Positions 49,580-56,854 of a stretch of 64,000 nucleotides of DNA are shown here, piece by piece. This DNA is from Mycobacterium sp. UM_WGJ (GTDB taxonomy: Bacteria > Actinomycetota > Actinomycetes > Mycobacteriales > Mycobacteriaceae). The DNA lies in contig NZ_AUWR01000055.1 of assembly GCF_000455125.1 (NCBI RefSeq), forward strand, positions 101,129 to 165,128, given 5' to 3'. The notes below the pieces were generated by a model that did no database searches, was not told the origin of the DNA, and worked only from the letters and a program-made list of their open reading frames with translations. The translations under genes were made by a program, and so were the position numbers. Numbering within the stretch: position 1 is the stretch's first letter; every line of letters starts with the position of its first letter.

Positions 49580-50548
49580 TCACCCGGTTCCGCTGGATGC
49601 GTACCGGGTCATCTGCTTGTCGACGACGTTGTGCAGTGGCTGCCCAGCGAGATATCGCTTGAAGTTGGCGATGAACTGCTGCTGCAAGAGACTCCGCCAA
49701 CCCCGGATGTCACCGCTGTTGTGTGGCGTCAGGCTGACGTTGGGCGCACTCCACAGCGGATGATCGGCAGGAAGCGGCTCCGGTTCGACGACATCGAGGG
49801 CCGCCCCGGCAATGACGCCGTTCTGCAGCGCCGCCACCAGCGCGCCGGTGTCCACCAGCTCGCCGCGCCCCACGTTGATCAGGCGCGCCGTCGGCCGCAT
49901 CGCGTCAAGCACCCCGGCCTCGACCATGCCCCGGGTCTGCGCCGTCAATGGGGCGGCGAGCACCACATAGTCGGCGTCGGCGACTGCGGCGAGCACATCG
50001 GTGGTGATCGAGCCGAAGTCGGGATCCTCGCGGGCGCTGCGGCCCACGCCGCGCACCGACATGCCAACGGCTCGCAGCAACCGGGCGACGGCCCGCCCTA
50101 CCGGGCCCGGCCCGATGATGGTCACAGATGCGCCGGCGATCGGCTCGCTGTCGAAGTGCTCCCACCGGTGGACACGCTGAGCCTCCCCGGAGCGCCGGAA
50201 GTCCTTGGCGAAGGCCAGGATCTGGCCCAGCACGTACTCGGCAATGGGTTCCTCGAATATGCCGCGCGAATTGGTGACCACGACATCGCTGTCGACCAGC
50301 TCTTCGAAGAGCACGGCGTCCACGCCGATCGCGGCGACCTGGACCCAGCGCAGCGCCTCGGCGGAAGGCCACACCGATTCCAGTGCGGGAGAGGAGAAGT
50401 CATACAAGAAGAGCACGTCGGCGCCGACAATTCCGTCGGCCAGCCGCGATGACGGAACCATGCGCAACTCCGCGTCTGCACTGATCGAATCGAGTTGGGC
50501 GGGAACCGACTCACCGTGCTGGACGGTCACCACCGGCCGCGCGTCCAC
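49580..50548 (-). CDS. D-isomer-specific 2-hydroxyacid dehydrogenase family protein
   Basis: A 322-residue NAD(P)-dependent dehydrogenase. The Rossmann motif is VTIIGPGPVGRAVARLL. Catalytic residues are the Arg in INVGRGELVDTGALVAAL, the Glu in LDVVEPEPLPADHPLW and the His in VSLTPHNSGDIRGW. The GTG at 50548 is chosen: a consensus TTGACA-17-TACGGT promoter on the minus strand ends 6 nt before it, implying a leaderless transcript. Upstream in-frame sequence would run over the divergent promoter. It probably interconverts a 2-oxo and a 2-hydroxy acid in the pathway served by the neighbouring amidase and racemase-like genes. Confidence 0.88.
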   Translation of the reverse strand: MDARPVVTVQHGESVPAQLDSISADAELRMVPSSRLADGIVGADVLFLYDFSSPALESVWPSAEALRWVQVAAIGVDAVLFEELVDSDVVVTNSRGIFEEPIAEYVLGQILAFAKDFRRSGEAQRVHRWEHFDSEPIAGASVTIIGPGPVGRAVARLLRAVGMSVRGVGRSAREDPDFGSITTDVLAAVADADYVVLAAPLTAQTRGMVEAGVLDAMRPTARLINVGRGELVDTGALVAALQNGVIAGAALDVVEPEPLPADHPLWSAPNVSLTPHNSGDIRGWRSLLQQQFIANFKRYLAGQPLHNVVDKQMTRYASSGTG

Positions 50549-50554
50549 ATTGAC

Positions 50555-50588
50555 ACCGTAGAAACAGATCGTATGATTGTCAACAATC
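50555..50588 (-). promoter_or_regulatory. Promoter and GntR-type operator between the dehydrogenase and racemase-like genes
   Basis: On the minus strand TTGACA (50583-50578) and TACGGT (50560-50555) are 17 nt apart, a near-ideal SigA promoter, and the GTG start follows 6 nt later. The -35 is embedded in the perfect palindrome GATTGT-CA-ACAATC (50575-50588), of the TTGT-NN-ACAA type bound by GntR-family regulators. The divergent racemase-like gene begins 30 nt away, so one site could control both directions. Confidence 0.6.
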
Positions 50589-50617
50589 CAGGGCTGGCCT
50601 GGGGGTGGAACGTCGGT

Positions 50618-51397
50618 ATGGGGAAACCCATGGATCTGTCCCAGTTTCCGGAACTGCCGGAGTTCGACGGGCCGGTTGATCAGCGCGGTGTCGGCATCAT
50701 CGCGCCGTTCGACCTGGCCATCGAACGCGAACTGTGGCGCTGGATCCCCGCCGAGGTGACGCTGCACCTGGCCCGTACTCACTACGAACCGGTCCCGGTC
50801 AGCCGGGCCATGGCCGAGCTGGTGTCTGACACCAACCACCTACAGGCGGCGACCCGAGACGTGCTGCACGTCGAACCAGAGGTGGTTGCCTATCTGTGCT
50901 CGTCAGGCAGCTTCATCCACGGCGTCGAGTATGAGAAGACGCTGGTCTCTGCGATCGAGGCGGCCGGCGCCAAGGCGGCGGTCACCACATCGGGAGCACT
51001 GGCCGAAGCCGTTATCGCACTGGACATCTCGCGGATCAGCGTGCTGACCCCCTACGACGAAGAGCTGACCGACTTGTTGCGGGTGTTCTTGAATCAGCTC
51101 GGGGTGTCCGTGCTGCACTCGGATCATCTGGGGCTGGGCGGGGGGATCTGGAAAGTCAACTACCGCACCGTGGCCGAACGGATCCTGGCCGCCGATCGCC
51201 CGGACTCGCAGGCCATCTTCGTCAGCTGCACCAACCTGCGGACCTACGACATCGTCGCGCCGCTGGAGCAGATGCTGGGCAAGCCGATCCTCACCGCCAA
51301 TCAACTCACGATGTGGGCGTGCTTGGGCCGGATGGACCTGCCGATGATGGGCCCCGGCCAGTGGCTCCGCGACGTCTTCACCGGAGCCCCGCAGTGA
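50618..51397 (+). CDS. Maleate isomerase / Asp-Glu racemase superfamily protein with two cysteines
   Basis: A 259-residue Asp/Glu racemase-fold protein. Cys94 (VAYLCSSGSFI) and Cys204 (FVSCTNLRTYD) match the two catalytic cysteines of maleate cis-trans isomerases and related racemases. The ATG at 50618 is preferred because GGGGGTGGAA lies 7 nt upstream; an in-frame ATG at 50573 overlaps the operator. It is followed by a paralogue with GTGA overlap. Family alternatives include arylmalonate decarboxylase, hydantoin racemase and EutA of ectoine utilisation; the last is worth noting given the nearby ectABCD genes. Substrate unknown. Confidence 0.82.
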   Translation: MGKPMDLSQFPELPEFDGPVDQRGVGIIAPFDLAIERELWRWIPAEVTLHLARTHYEPVPVSRAMAELVSDTNHLQAATRDVLHVEPEVVAYLCSSGSFIHGVEYEKTLVSAIEAAGAKAAVTTSGALAEAVIALDISRISVLTPYDEELTDLLRVFLNQLGVSVLHSDHLGLGGGIWKVNYRTVAERILAADRPDSQAIFVSCTNLRTYDIVAPLEQMLGKPILTANQLTMWACLGRMDLPMMGPGQWLRDVFTGAPQ

Positions 51398-52116
51398 CCG
51401 CCGCACCACCCACCGTCGGGTTCATCTATCCCGACCACGCCGCCGAGTCCGACTACCCGCGCGCAGCTCGGTTGCTGGACATGCACCTGCCCGTGGCGCA
51501 CATCTACGGCACCGACCTGCACGCCGTGCCAGAGCTGATGGATCTCGGCAGCCCTGACAAACTCGCCCGCGGGGCGGCATTGCTGGCGCCGCAGCGGCCC
51601 GCCGCGGTGGTCTGGGCGTGTACATCGGGCAGCTTCGTGTTCGGCCCCACGGGCGCGGCCGAGCAGGTCGAGCAGCTGGCGTCGGAAGCGGGCGTGCCCG
51701 CCTCGAGCACCTCGTTCGCGTTCGTGCACGCGTTGGCCGCGCTCGGTTGCCGTCACGTCGCGGTGGCGGCCAGCTATCCGCGCGACATCGCCGAGTTGTT
51801 CGTGAACTTTGTTGCCGCCCATGGCGTCACCGTCGAAGCCATGGGCGACGCCGGCATCCCCACCGCCGCAGAGGTGGGCCGGCTGACGCCGAATCAGGTC
51901 CGGGACTTGGCGCTGCGCAATGATTGTCCCCGGGCGGACGCACTGTTGATTCCCGACACCGCCATGCACACCGTCGACCAGGTCGACGAAATCGAGCAAC
52001 TGCTGGGCAAGCCGGTACTGACCGCTAACGCGGTGACGGTGTGGGAAGGTTTGCGCATCGCCGGGATAACCCGGCGGACCGCCGGGCTGGGCGCATTGTT
52101 CGAGGATGGGCGATGA
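51394..52116 (+). CDS. Second maleate isomerase / Asp-Glu racemase-like protein, second catalytic Cys replaced by Asp
   Basis: A 240-residue paralogue of the preceding gene. Cys76 in VVWACTSGSFVFGPTG matches the first catalytic cysteine. At the second site the sequence is LLIPDTAMHTVDQ: Asp188 stands where its neighbour has Cys204, so a two-cysteine mechanism is not possible in this subunit alone. It could be a single-Cys decarboxylase/isomerase, or a partner subunit of the first protein. The GTG at 51394 overlaps the previous stop, and the stop overlaps the GntR gene (ATGA). Confidence 0.8.
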   Translation: MTAAPPTVGFIYPDHAAESDYPRAARLLDMHLPVAHIYGTDLHAVPELMDLGSPDKLARGAALLAPQRPAAVVWACTSGSFVFGPTGAAEQVEQLASEAGVPASSTSFAFVHALAALGCRHVAVAASYPRDIAELFVNFVAAHGVTVEAMGDAGIPTAAEVGRLTPNQVRDLALRNDCPRADALLIPDTAMHTVDQVDEIEQLLGKPVLTANAVTVWEGLRIAGITRRTAGLGALFEDGR

Positions 52117-52805
52117 CAATCTCACACGATGCCGCGTTCGAGCCACTGAGCCGAGCTTCGACGGCAGAGTTGATCGCCGAACGACTGCGGGAGGCGATCA
52201 CCCGCGGCCGGCTGTTGCCGGGTCAGCAGCTCGGTGAAGCGAGTCTGGCCGCGCAGTTTGCGGTGTCGCGTGGACCGGTACGGGAGGCGATGCAGCGGCT
52301 GGTGGCCGAAGGGTTGCTGCGCAGCGAACGCAACCGAGGCATCTTCGTCGTCGAACTCACCGATGACGACGTCCGCGACGTGTATCAGGCCCGCAAGGCG
52401 ATCGAACGCGCCGCCGTGATCGAAGTGCTCCACGGTGACCCCCGCGGAGCGGCGGCGCGGTTGCGTGGTCCGGTGGAGGCCCTGCGGGTGGCCGCCGCCC
52501 ACGGCGACGGCACCGCTGCGGCCGACGCCGACCAGGCGTTCCATGAGGTGCTGGTCGAGTGTGCCGGCAGCCCTCGCCTGCACCGCGCGATGCGGACCCT
52601 GCTGTCGGAAACTCGAATCCTGCTCGGAGAACTCGAAGAGGCCTACCCCGACCTACGCGAACAGGTGACCGAACATGTCGTGCTGCGCAAGGCGATCGGT
52701 GCCGGAGACGAAGATCTGGCGATCCGACTGATCGATGAGCACATGGACGATGCGGTACGTCGGCTGTTGGCGCGGCGGGCGCAGCTGCTCTTGGCCTCGC
52801 CGTAG
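52113..52805 (+). CDS. GntR family regulator (FCD subfamily)
   Basis: A 230-residue FadR-C-terminal-domain GntR protein. The winged helix is at about residues 14-80 (ELIAERLREAITRGRLLPGQQLGEASLAAQF; SRGPVREAMQRLVAEGLL). The all-helical FCD domain has typical metal-ligand positions (DADQAFHEVLVECAGSP; ITEH-like VTEHVVLRKAI; IDEHMDDAVRRL). It is co-translated with the racemase-like pair and probably binds the TTGT-NN-ACAA palindrome at 50575-50588 to control both that operon and the divergent dehydrogenase-amidase genes. The effector would be the unknown pathway substrate, likely an organic acid. Confidence 0.9.
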   Translation: MTISHDAAFEPLSRASTAELIAERLREAITRGRLLPGQQLGEASLAAQFAVSRGPVREAMQRLVAEGLLRSERNRGIFVVELTDDDVRDVYQARKAIERAAVIEVLHGDPRGAAARLRGPVEALRVAAAHGDGTAAADADQAFHEVLVECAGSPRLHRAMRTLLSETRILLGELEEAYPDLREQVTEHVVLRKAIGAGDEDLAIRLIDEHMDDAVRRLLARRAQLLLASP

Positions 52806-52808
52806 CAC

Positions 52809-53615
52809 CTAGCCGATCTGTGCGCCTATCTCTTTGGCCGCCTCGACCAGCACAGCGGCCACCCCTTGGTACTGCGAAATACTCAGACGGTGAACGGGCG
52901 CTGCGGCATTGAGCGCCAGCAGCACACCCGGCGCACGCGCGGGAATCGGCACCGCAACCGAGGCGACGCCGTCCTCACTGCCCTCCCGGTTCACCGCGTA
53001 GCCCTGTTGTCGTATCCGACCGAGCTCGCGGTGCAGCTCCGTCCTGGTGCCTACCGAATGTGTCGTCACACGCTGCAGCTCTTCGGTGGGATACAGCCGG
53101 GCGATGTCGGCGTCAGACAGGCGCGCCAGTAGCGCCTTGCCGGTCGAGGTGCAATGCGCCGGCATGGTGCGTCCCAGCCGTGAGGCAACCCGCACCGCAG
53201 CCTGCCCCTCGGCAGCCGCGATGAAGCGGACGTTGGAGCCCTCAAGCACGCCAAGGTGCACCGACTCGTTGAGACATTCACTGAGGCGCAGTAGTACCGG
53301 CTTTGCCGCACCCTCGATGTCGATGCGGTTGAACACCGAGAACGCCACGCTCATCAGCGCGGGCCCGGGGTGATACGCCTTGGACGCCGGATCCTGGCGC
53401 ACAAAGCCCCGGTACTGCAGCATCGCCAACAGCCGGTGGGCAGTGGAGGATGCGACGCCCAAGTGGTTCGCCGCGTCGGTCAAGCGGATCTGCGGCTGCT
53501 CCCCCAGCAGCAGCAGCAGCTTCAGCGCCCGGTCCACCGATCCGATCGGGTACTGCGGCACACCCCCGTCCGGGGCCGCGTCGCCCGGCGACCAACCAGG
53601 CTCGTCTTTCTGCAT
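52809..53615 (-). CDS. IclR family regulator of the aromatic-acid operon
   Basis: A 268-residue IclR regulator: winged helix (VDRALKLLLLLGEQPQIRLTDAANHLGVASSTAHRLLAML, residues about 27-70) and IclR effector domain (GRTMPAHCTSTGKALLARLSD; GYAVNREGSEDGVASVAVPI). IclR proteins commonly control protocatechuate and phthalate genes (PcaR/PobR/PhtR type). The ATG at 53615 lies inside a 13-nt palindrome repeated before the divergent Rieske operon, suggesting that it represses itself and controls that operon. It ends 3 nt from the convergent GntR gene. Confidence 0.9.
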   Translation of the reverse strand: MQKDEPGWSPGDAAPDGGVPQYPIGSVDRALKLLLLLGEQPQIRLTDAANHLGVASSTAHRLLAMLQYRGFVRQDPASKAYHPGPALMSVAFSVFNRIDIEGAAKPVLLRLSECLNESVHLGVLEGSNVRFIAAAEGQAAVRVASRLGRTMPAHCTSTGKALLARLSDADIARLYPTEELQRVTTHSVGTRTELHRELGRIRQQGYAVNREGSEDGVASVAVPIPARAPGVLLALNAAAPVHRLSISQYQGVAAVLVEAAKEIGAQIG

Positions 53616-53621
53616 AGCAGA
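53609..53621. promoter_or_regulatory. Operator copy 1 overlapping the IclR start codon
   Basis: Perfect palindrome TCTGC-ATA-GCAGA at 53609-53621. Its centre contains the IclR ATG (read on the minus strand). A second copy with one mismatch lies at 53693-53705, 84 nt away. Position over the start codon suggests autorepression. Confidence 0.55.
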
Positions 53622-53692
53622 GACACTACCCAGCGTTGTTGACCTTTAAGCGGGAATCCTGGCAAAGTTTTCGCCACAGCCCCGGGACTTTC

Positions 53693-53711
53693 TCTGCATA
53701 ACAGATATCTT
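53693..53711 (+). promoter_or_regulatory. Operator copy 2 and -10 element of the aromatic-acid operon
   Basis: TCTGCATAACAGA (53693-53705) is the same 13-nt motif as at 53609 with one changed base. It directly abuts TATCTT (53706-53711), a TANNNT -10 box placed 26 nt before the dioxygenase ATG. There is no recognisable -35 hexamer, so the promoter may need an activator, or the bound regulator blocks RNA polymerase here. Confidence 0.5.
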
Positions 53712-53737
53712 GGGTTCTCAAGACTGGAGACGCATCG

Positions 53738-55177
53738 ATGAGTGATCACCGGCATGTCCTCGATGAGGTCAGGCGGGGCATGATCCCGGCGCACATCTAC
53801 AACGACGCTGAGATCTTCGAACTCGAGAAGGAGCGGCTCTTCCGTCGCGCCTGGATGTTCGTCGCGCATGAGTCGGAGATCCCCCAAGACGGCGACTACG
53901 TCGTGCGACGCCTGCTCAACGACTCCTTCATCATTGCGCGCGACTCCAAGGGCGACGTGCGGGCCATGTTCAACATGTGCCTGCATCGCGGGATGCAGAT
54001 CTGCCGCGCCGAGATGGGCAATGCCTCCAATTTCCGATGTCCCTACCACGGCTGGTCGTATCGCAACGACGGGCGCATCACCGGCTTGCCCTTCCACCAA
54101 GAGGCCTATGGCGGCGAGGCCGGCTTTTCCAAGCGCGGCCAGACTCTGTTGCCCGCACCGAGTCTCGCCAGTTACAACGGCCTGATCTTCATCAGCCTTG
54201 ACCCGCAGGCTCCCCCGCTCGAGGACTTTCTCGGCGACTTCAAGTTCTATCTCGACTTCTACACCAGGCAGAGCCGCAGCGGCCTCGAGGTGCGCGGCCC
54301 GCAACGGTGGCGCATCAAGGCGAACTGGAAGATCGGCGTCGAGAATTTCGCCGGCGACATGTATCACACCCCGCACACCCACGCCTCTGTCGTCGATATC
54401 GGGCTATTTCGGGAACCGAAGGCGCAGAAGCGCAAAGACGGCGCGACGTACTGGGCGACCTGCGGCGGAGGTACCACCTACAAGCTGCCGCCCGGCGACT
54501 TCGAGGAACGGATGCGCTACGTCGGCTATCCCGACGAAATGGTGGGGCGCATCAAGGACGTGTGGTCGGCCGACCACCAGCGCATGGTCGCCGACGACGG
54601 CTTCATGATCTCGGCGGCATCCTGTTTTCCTAACATGAGCCTGGTTCACAACTGGCCGAAGATCCAGGACAGCGAAGATGTGTTGCCGTTCATCTCGATC
54701 CGCACCTGGCAGCCGATCAGTGAGAACGAAACCGAGGTGTACTCGTGGTTTGCGGTCGATGCGGCCGCCCCCGAGCAGTTCAAGAAAGACTCCTACAAGG
54801 CCTACCTGATGTGCTTTGGCTCCACGGGCATGTTCGAACAGGATGACGTGGAGAACTGGGTGTCGCTGACCAACACCGCTGCCGGTTCCATGGCCCGTCA
54901 ACTGTTGCTCAACGGCCGGATGGGCCTGCTCGCCGACGACACCCCCGTGGTCAACGCCTTGCCACCTGAGCTGTTCCATGGCCCAGGCACCGCTCAAGTC
55001 GGCTACAACGAGAACAACCAGCGCGAGATCCTTCGGATGTGGGCCGATCACCTCCAAATGAGCCCGGTGGCGACCGACACCGCAGCGATGGGCACACAGC
55101 GCGAAGGAATCACCCCCCTCGTGCAGACCAACGGCACGTCGGCGTGCGATGCCGGCTGCGAGGAGGCCCGGGTATGA
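53738..55177 (+). CDS. Rieske ring-hydroxylating dioxygenase, alpha subunit
   Basis: A 479-residue oxygenase alpha subunit. Rieske [2Fe-2S] ligands are Cys81/His83 in MCLHRGMQICR and Cys101/His104 in FRCPYHGWSYRNDG. The mononuclear iron site is in ENFAGDMYHTPHTH (His210, His215; D-x2-H-x4-H), preceded by the NWK motif. It would dihydroxylate an aromatic acid to a cis-dihydrodiol. Gene order with an SDR, a class II aldolase-type decarboxylase and pca genes points to phthalate 3,4-dioxygenation, but substrate specificity cannot be read from sequence. No ferredoxin or reductase gene is in the operon. It is the first gene after the IclR operator. Confidence 0.93.
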   Translation: MSDHRHVLDEVRRGMIPAHIYNDAEIFELEKERLFRRAWMFVAHESEIPQDGDYVVRRLLNDSFIIARDSKGDVRAMFNMCLHRGMQICRAEMGNASNFRCPYHGWSYRNDGRITGLPFHQEAYGGEAGFSKRGQTLLPAPSLASYNGLIFISLDPQAPPLEDFLGDFKFYLDFYTRQSRSGLEVRGPQRWRIKANWKIGVENFAGDMYHTPHTHASVVDIGLFREPKAQKRKDGATYWATCGGGTTYKLPPGDFEERMRYVGYPDEMVGRIKDVWSADHQRMVADDGFMISAASCFPNMSLVHNWPKIQDSEDVLPFISIRTWQPISENETEVYSWFAVDAAAPEQFKKDSYKAYLMCFGSTGMFEQDDVENWVSLTNTAAGSMARQLLLNGRMGLLADDTPVVNALPPELFHGPGTAQVGYNENNQREILRMWADHLQMSPVATDTAAMGTQREGITPLVQTNGTSACDAGCEEARV

Positions 55178-55800
55178 CGTCCGCCGAGAAAAGCCAGCGG
55201 CCCGGGTTCGCCCGGCCAAAAGATGCCCGCGGCCCGTGGGAGCTTGCAGTTCTTGGTGAGCATGCACCCAAGCAGCTCCGTACCGGTAAGCCCTTGCCGT
55301 TCAACGACACCCGACACCTGCAGGCGCACCAGTTCTTGGTCGACGAGGCCTATCTACTCGACGCACAGCAGTACACCGAATGGCTTGACACCCTCACCGA
55401 GGACATCCATTACTTCATGCCCGTCCGGGTGACGACCGCCTCGGGAGCTGGATTCGACACTTCGCCGGGCATGGCTCATTTCGATGAGAACAAATACTCG
55501 TTGAACCGGCGCGTCGCGCGCTTTGCGACCGAGCACGCCTGGACCGAAGATCCGCCGTCACGGCTGCGCCATCACATCACCAACGTTCGCACCTTCGCCT
55601 GCGAGGACGACCAGCACCTGATCGTCGAGTCAGCCGAGCTGCTGTTCCGCAGCCGCGGCGATGTGAACGAGGCGGCGTTCGTCTCCTGCGGCCGGGAAGA
55701 CCTGCTGCGGCGCACAGATGACCAGTGGAAGTTGGCGCGGCGCACCATCTATGTCGATGAGTCGGTGCTGCGTATGCAGAATCTGGCGGTCTTCCTGTGA
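55174..55800 (+). CDS. Ring-hydroxylating dioxygenase, beta subunit
   Basis: A 208-residue beta subunit of the SnoaL/NTF2-like fold that forms an alpha3-beta3 oxygenase. Family stretches are LPFNDTRHLQAHQFLVDEAYLLDAQ, EWLDTLTEDIHYFMPVRV, SRLRHHITNVRTFACEDD and the C-terminal RRTIYVDESVLRMQNLAVFL. The ATG at 55174 overlaps the alpha subunit stop by 4 nt; an upstream open frame to 55039 lies inside the alpha gene. Confidence 0.92.
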   Translation: MTSAEKSQRPGFARPKDARGPWELAVLGEHAPKQLRTGKPLPFNDTRHLQAHQFLVDEAYLLDAQQYTEWLDTLTEDIHYFMPVRVTTASGAGFDTSPGMAHFDENKYSLNRRVARFATEHAWTEDPPSRLRHHITNVRTFACEDDQHLIVESAELLFRSRGDVNEAAFVSCGREDLLRRTDDQWKLARRTIYVDESVLRMQNLAVFL

Positions 55801-56057
55801 GCGCACTCGATGACCTCATGGCCAATACGGTCGGTGACGCCATAACCATCGCCAACGAGTTCACCGAAGTGACGCTGCACCGGGTCGATACCCGCAACGG
55901 GTCGCGGCTGTTGATCACATCGCCGAAGTCGGGGCAATGGATCAGTCTCGACGCGCTGGAATTGGAGGCATTGACCTGGCAGAACGCCTACACTCTGGCG
56001 GCGATGGTGGGCAACATGCACCAACCGCTCCTCTCCGACGACAGTGACCTGCCGTGA
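55797..56057 (+). CDS. Small conserved protein of unknown function in the dioxygenase operon
   Basis: An 86-residue protein starting with GTG at 55797 and overlapping both neighbours by 4 nt. It begins MSALDDLMANTVGDAITIAN and ends MVGNMHQPLLSDDSDLP. It has no cysteine, so it is not a ferredoxin, and no membrane segment. The middle (TLHRVDTRNGSRLLITSPKSGQWISLDALELEALTW) looks like a small beta-rich domain. Position between the dioxygenase and its dihydrodiol dehydrogenase, with full overlap at both ends, argues that it is a real, functionally linked protein, perhaps an accessory factor of the oxygenase. Confidence 0.8.
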   Translation: MSALDDLMANTVGDAITIANEFTEVTLHRVDTRNGSRLLITSPKSGQWISLDALELEALTWQNAYTLAAMVGNMHQPLLSDDSDLP

Positions 56058-56854
56058 CGCGATGGCTGGACGGTAAGCGGGCCCTCGTCGTCGGCGCCGG
56101 CTCAGGAATCGGTCGAGCAGTCGTCGACGCCTATCTCGACGAGGGAGCCCAGGTCGCGGTGTTGGAACGCGATCAGTCGAAGTGCGCTGCCTTGGCAAGT
56201 CAGTTGCCGAGAGTCCCGGTGACACAGGGAGATGCCACGACTGCCGAGGCCAACGAGCGTGCTGTCACTACCGCCGTTGCGGCGTTCGGCGGCCTCGACA
56301 CGCTGGTCAACTGCGTGGGGATCTTCGACTTCTACAAGGGAATCACCGATATCTCGACCGACGAGCTGGAGCCGGCGTTCGACGAGATGTTCAAGACCAA
56401 CGTCCTGAGTCAGCTGCAGTCGGTGAAAGCCGCTCTCCCAGCACTTCAGGCCCAAGAGCGGTCATCGATCGTTCTCACCGAGTCCGCGTCATCGTTCTAT
56501 CCCGGTCGCGGCGGCGTACTTTACGTCGCGTCGAAGTTCGCCGTGCGCGGCCTGGTCAGCACGCTCGCCTACGAGCTCGCCCCGCACATCCGGGTCAACG
56601 GCGTTGCGCCGGGCGGAACGTTGAACACCGACTTACGCGGTTTGCAGAACCTCTCGCTCGACCATATCCGCCTGGACGACACCCCCGACCGGGCACGCGA
56701 TCTCGCGGCCCGCACCCCGCTCAACGTCGCACTCACTCCGCAGGACCACGCCTGGAGCTATGTCTTCTTGGCATCAGACCGGTCCCGCGGTATCACGGCC
56801 GGAACCACACATCCCGACGGTGGATTCGGGATGACCACCGGAGGTACCGCGTGA
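56054..56854 (+). CDS. Short-chain dehydrogenase, probable cis-dihydrodiol dehydrogenase
   Basis: A 266-residue SDR. The cofactor motif is ALVVGAGSGIGRAVVDAYL (GxxxGxG) with VLERD suggesting NAD(H), then NCVGIFDF. The catalytic Ser is in SIVLTESASSFYPGRGG and the Tyr/Lys pair in YVASKFAVRGLV. It should oxidise the cis-dihydrodiol made by the dioxygenase to a catechol. The GTG at 56054 overlaps the previous stop and its own stop overlaps the next start (GTGA). The insert between the Ser and YxxxK is typical of the benzoate/biphenyl dihydrodiol dehydrogenase group. Confidence 0.9.
   Translation: MTRWLDGKRALVVGAGSGIGRAVVDAYLDEGAQVAVLERDQSKCAALASQLPRVPVTQGDATTAEANERAVTTAVAAFGGLDTLVNCVGIFDFYKGITDISTDELEPAFDEMFKTNVLSQLQSVKAALPALQAQERSSIVLTESASSFYPGRGGVLYVASKFAVRGLVSTLAYELAPHIRVNGVAPGGTLNTDLRGLQNLSLDHIRLDDTPDRARDLAARTPLNVALTPQDHAWSYVFLASDRSRGITAGTTHPDGGFGMTTGGTA

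Noticed and set aside
55797-56057. Small ferredoxin for the Rieske dioxygenase
   Set aside because: The 86-residue protein has no cysteine, so it cannot hold an iron-sulfur cluster.
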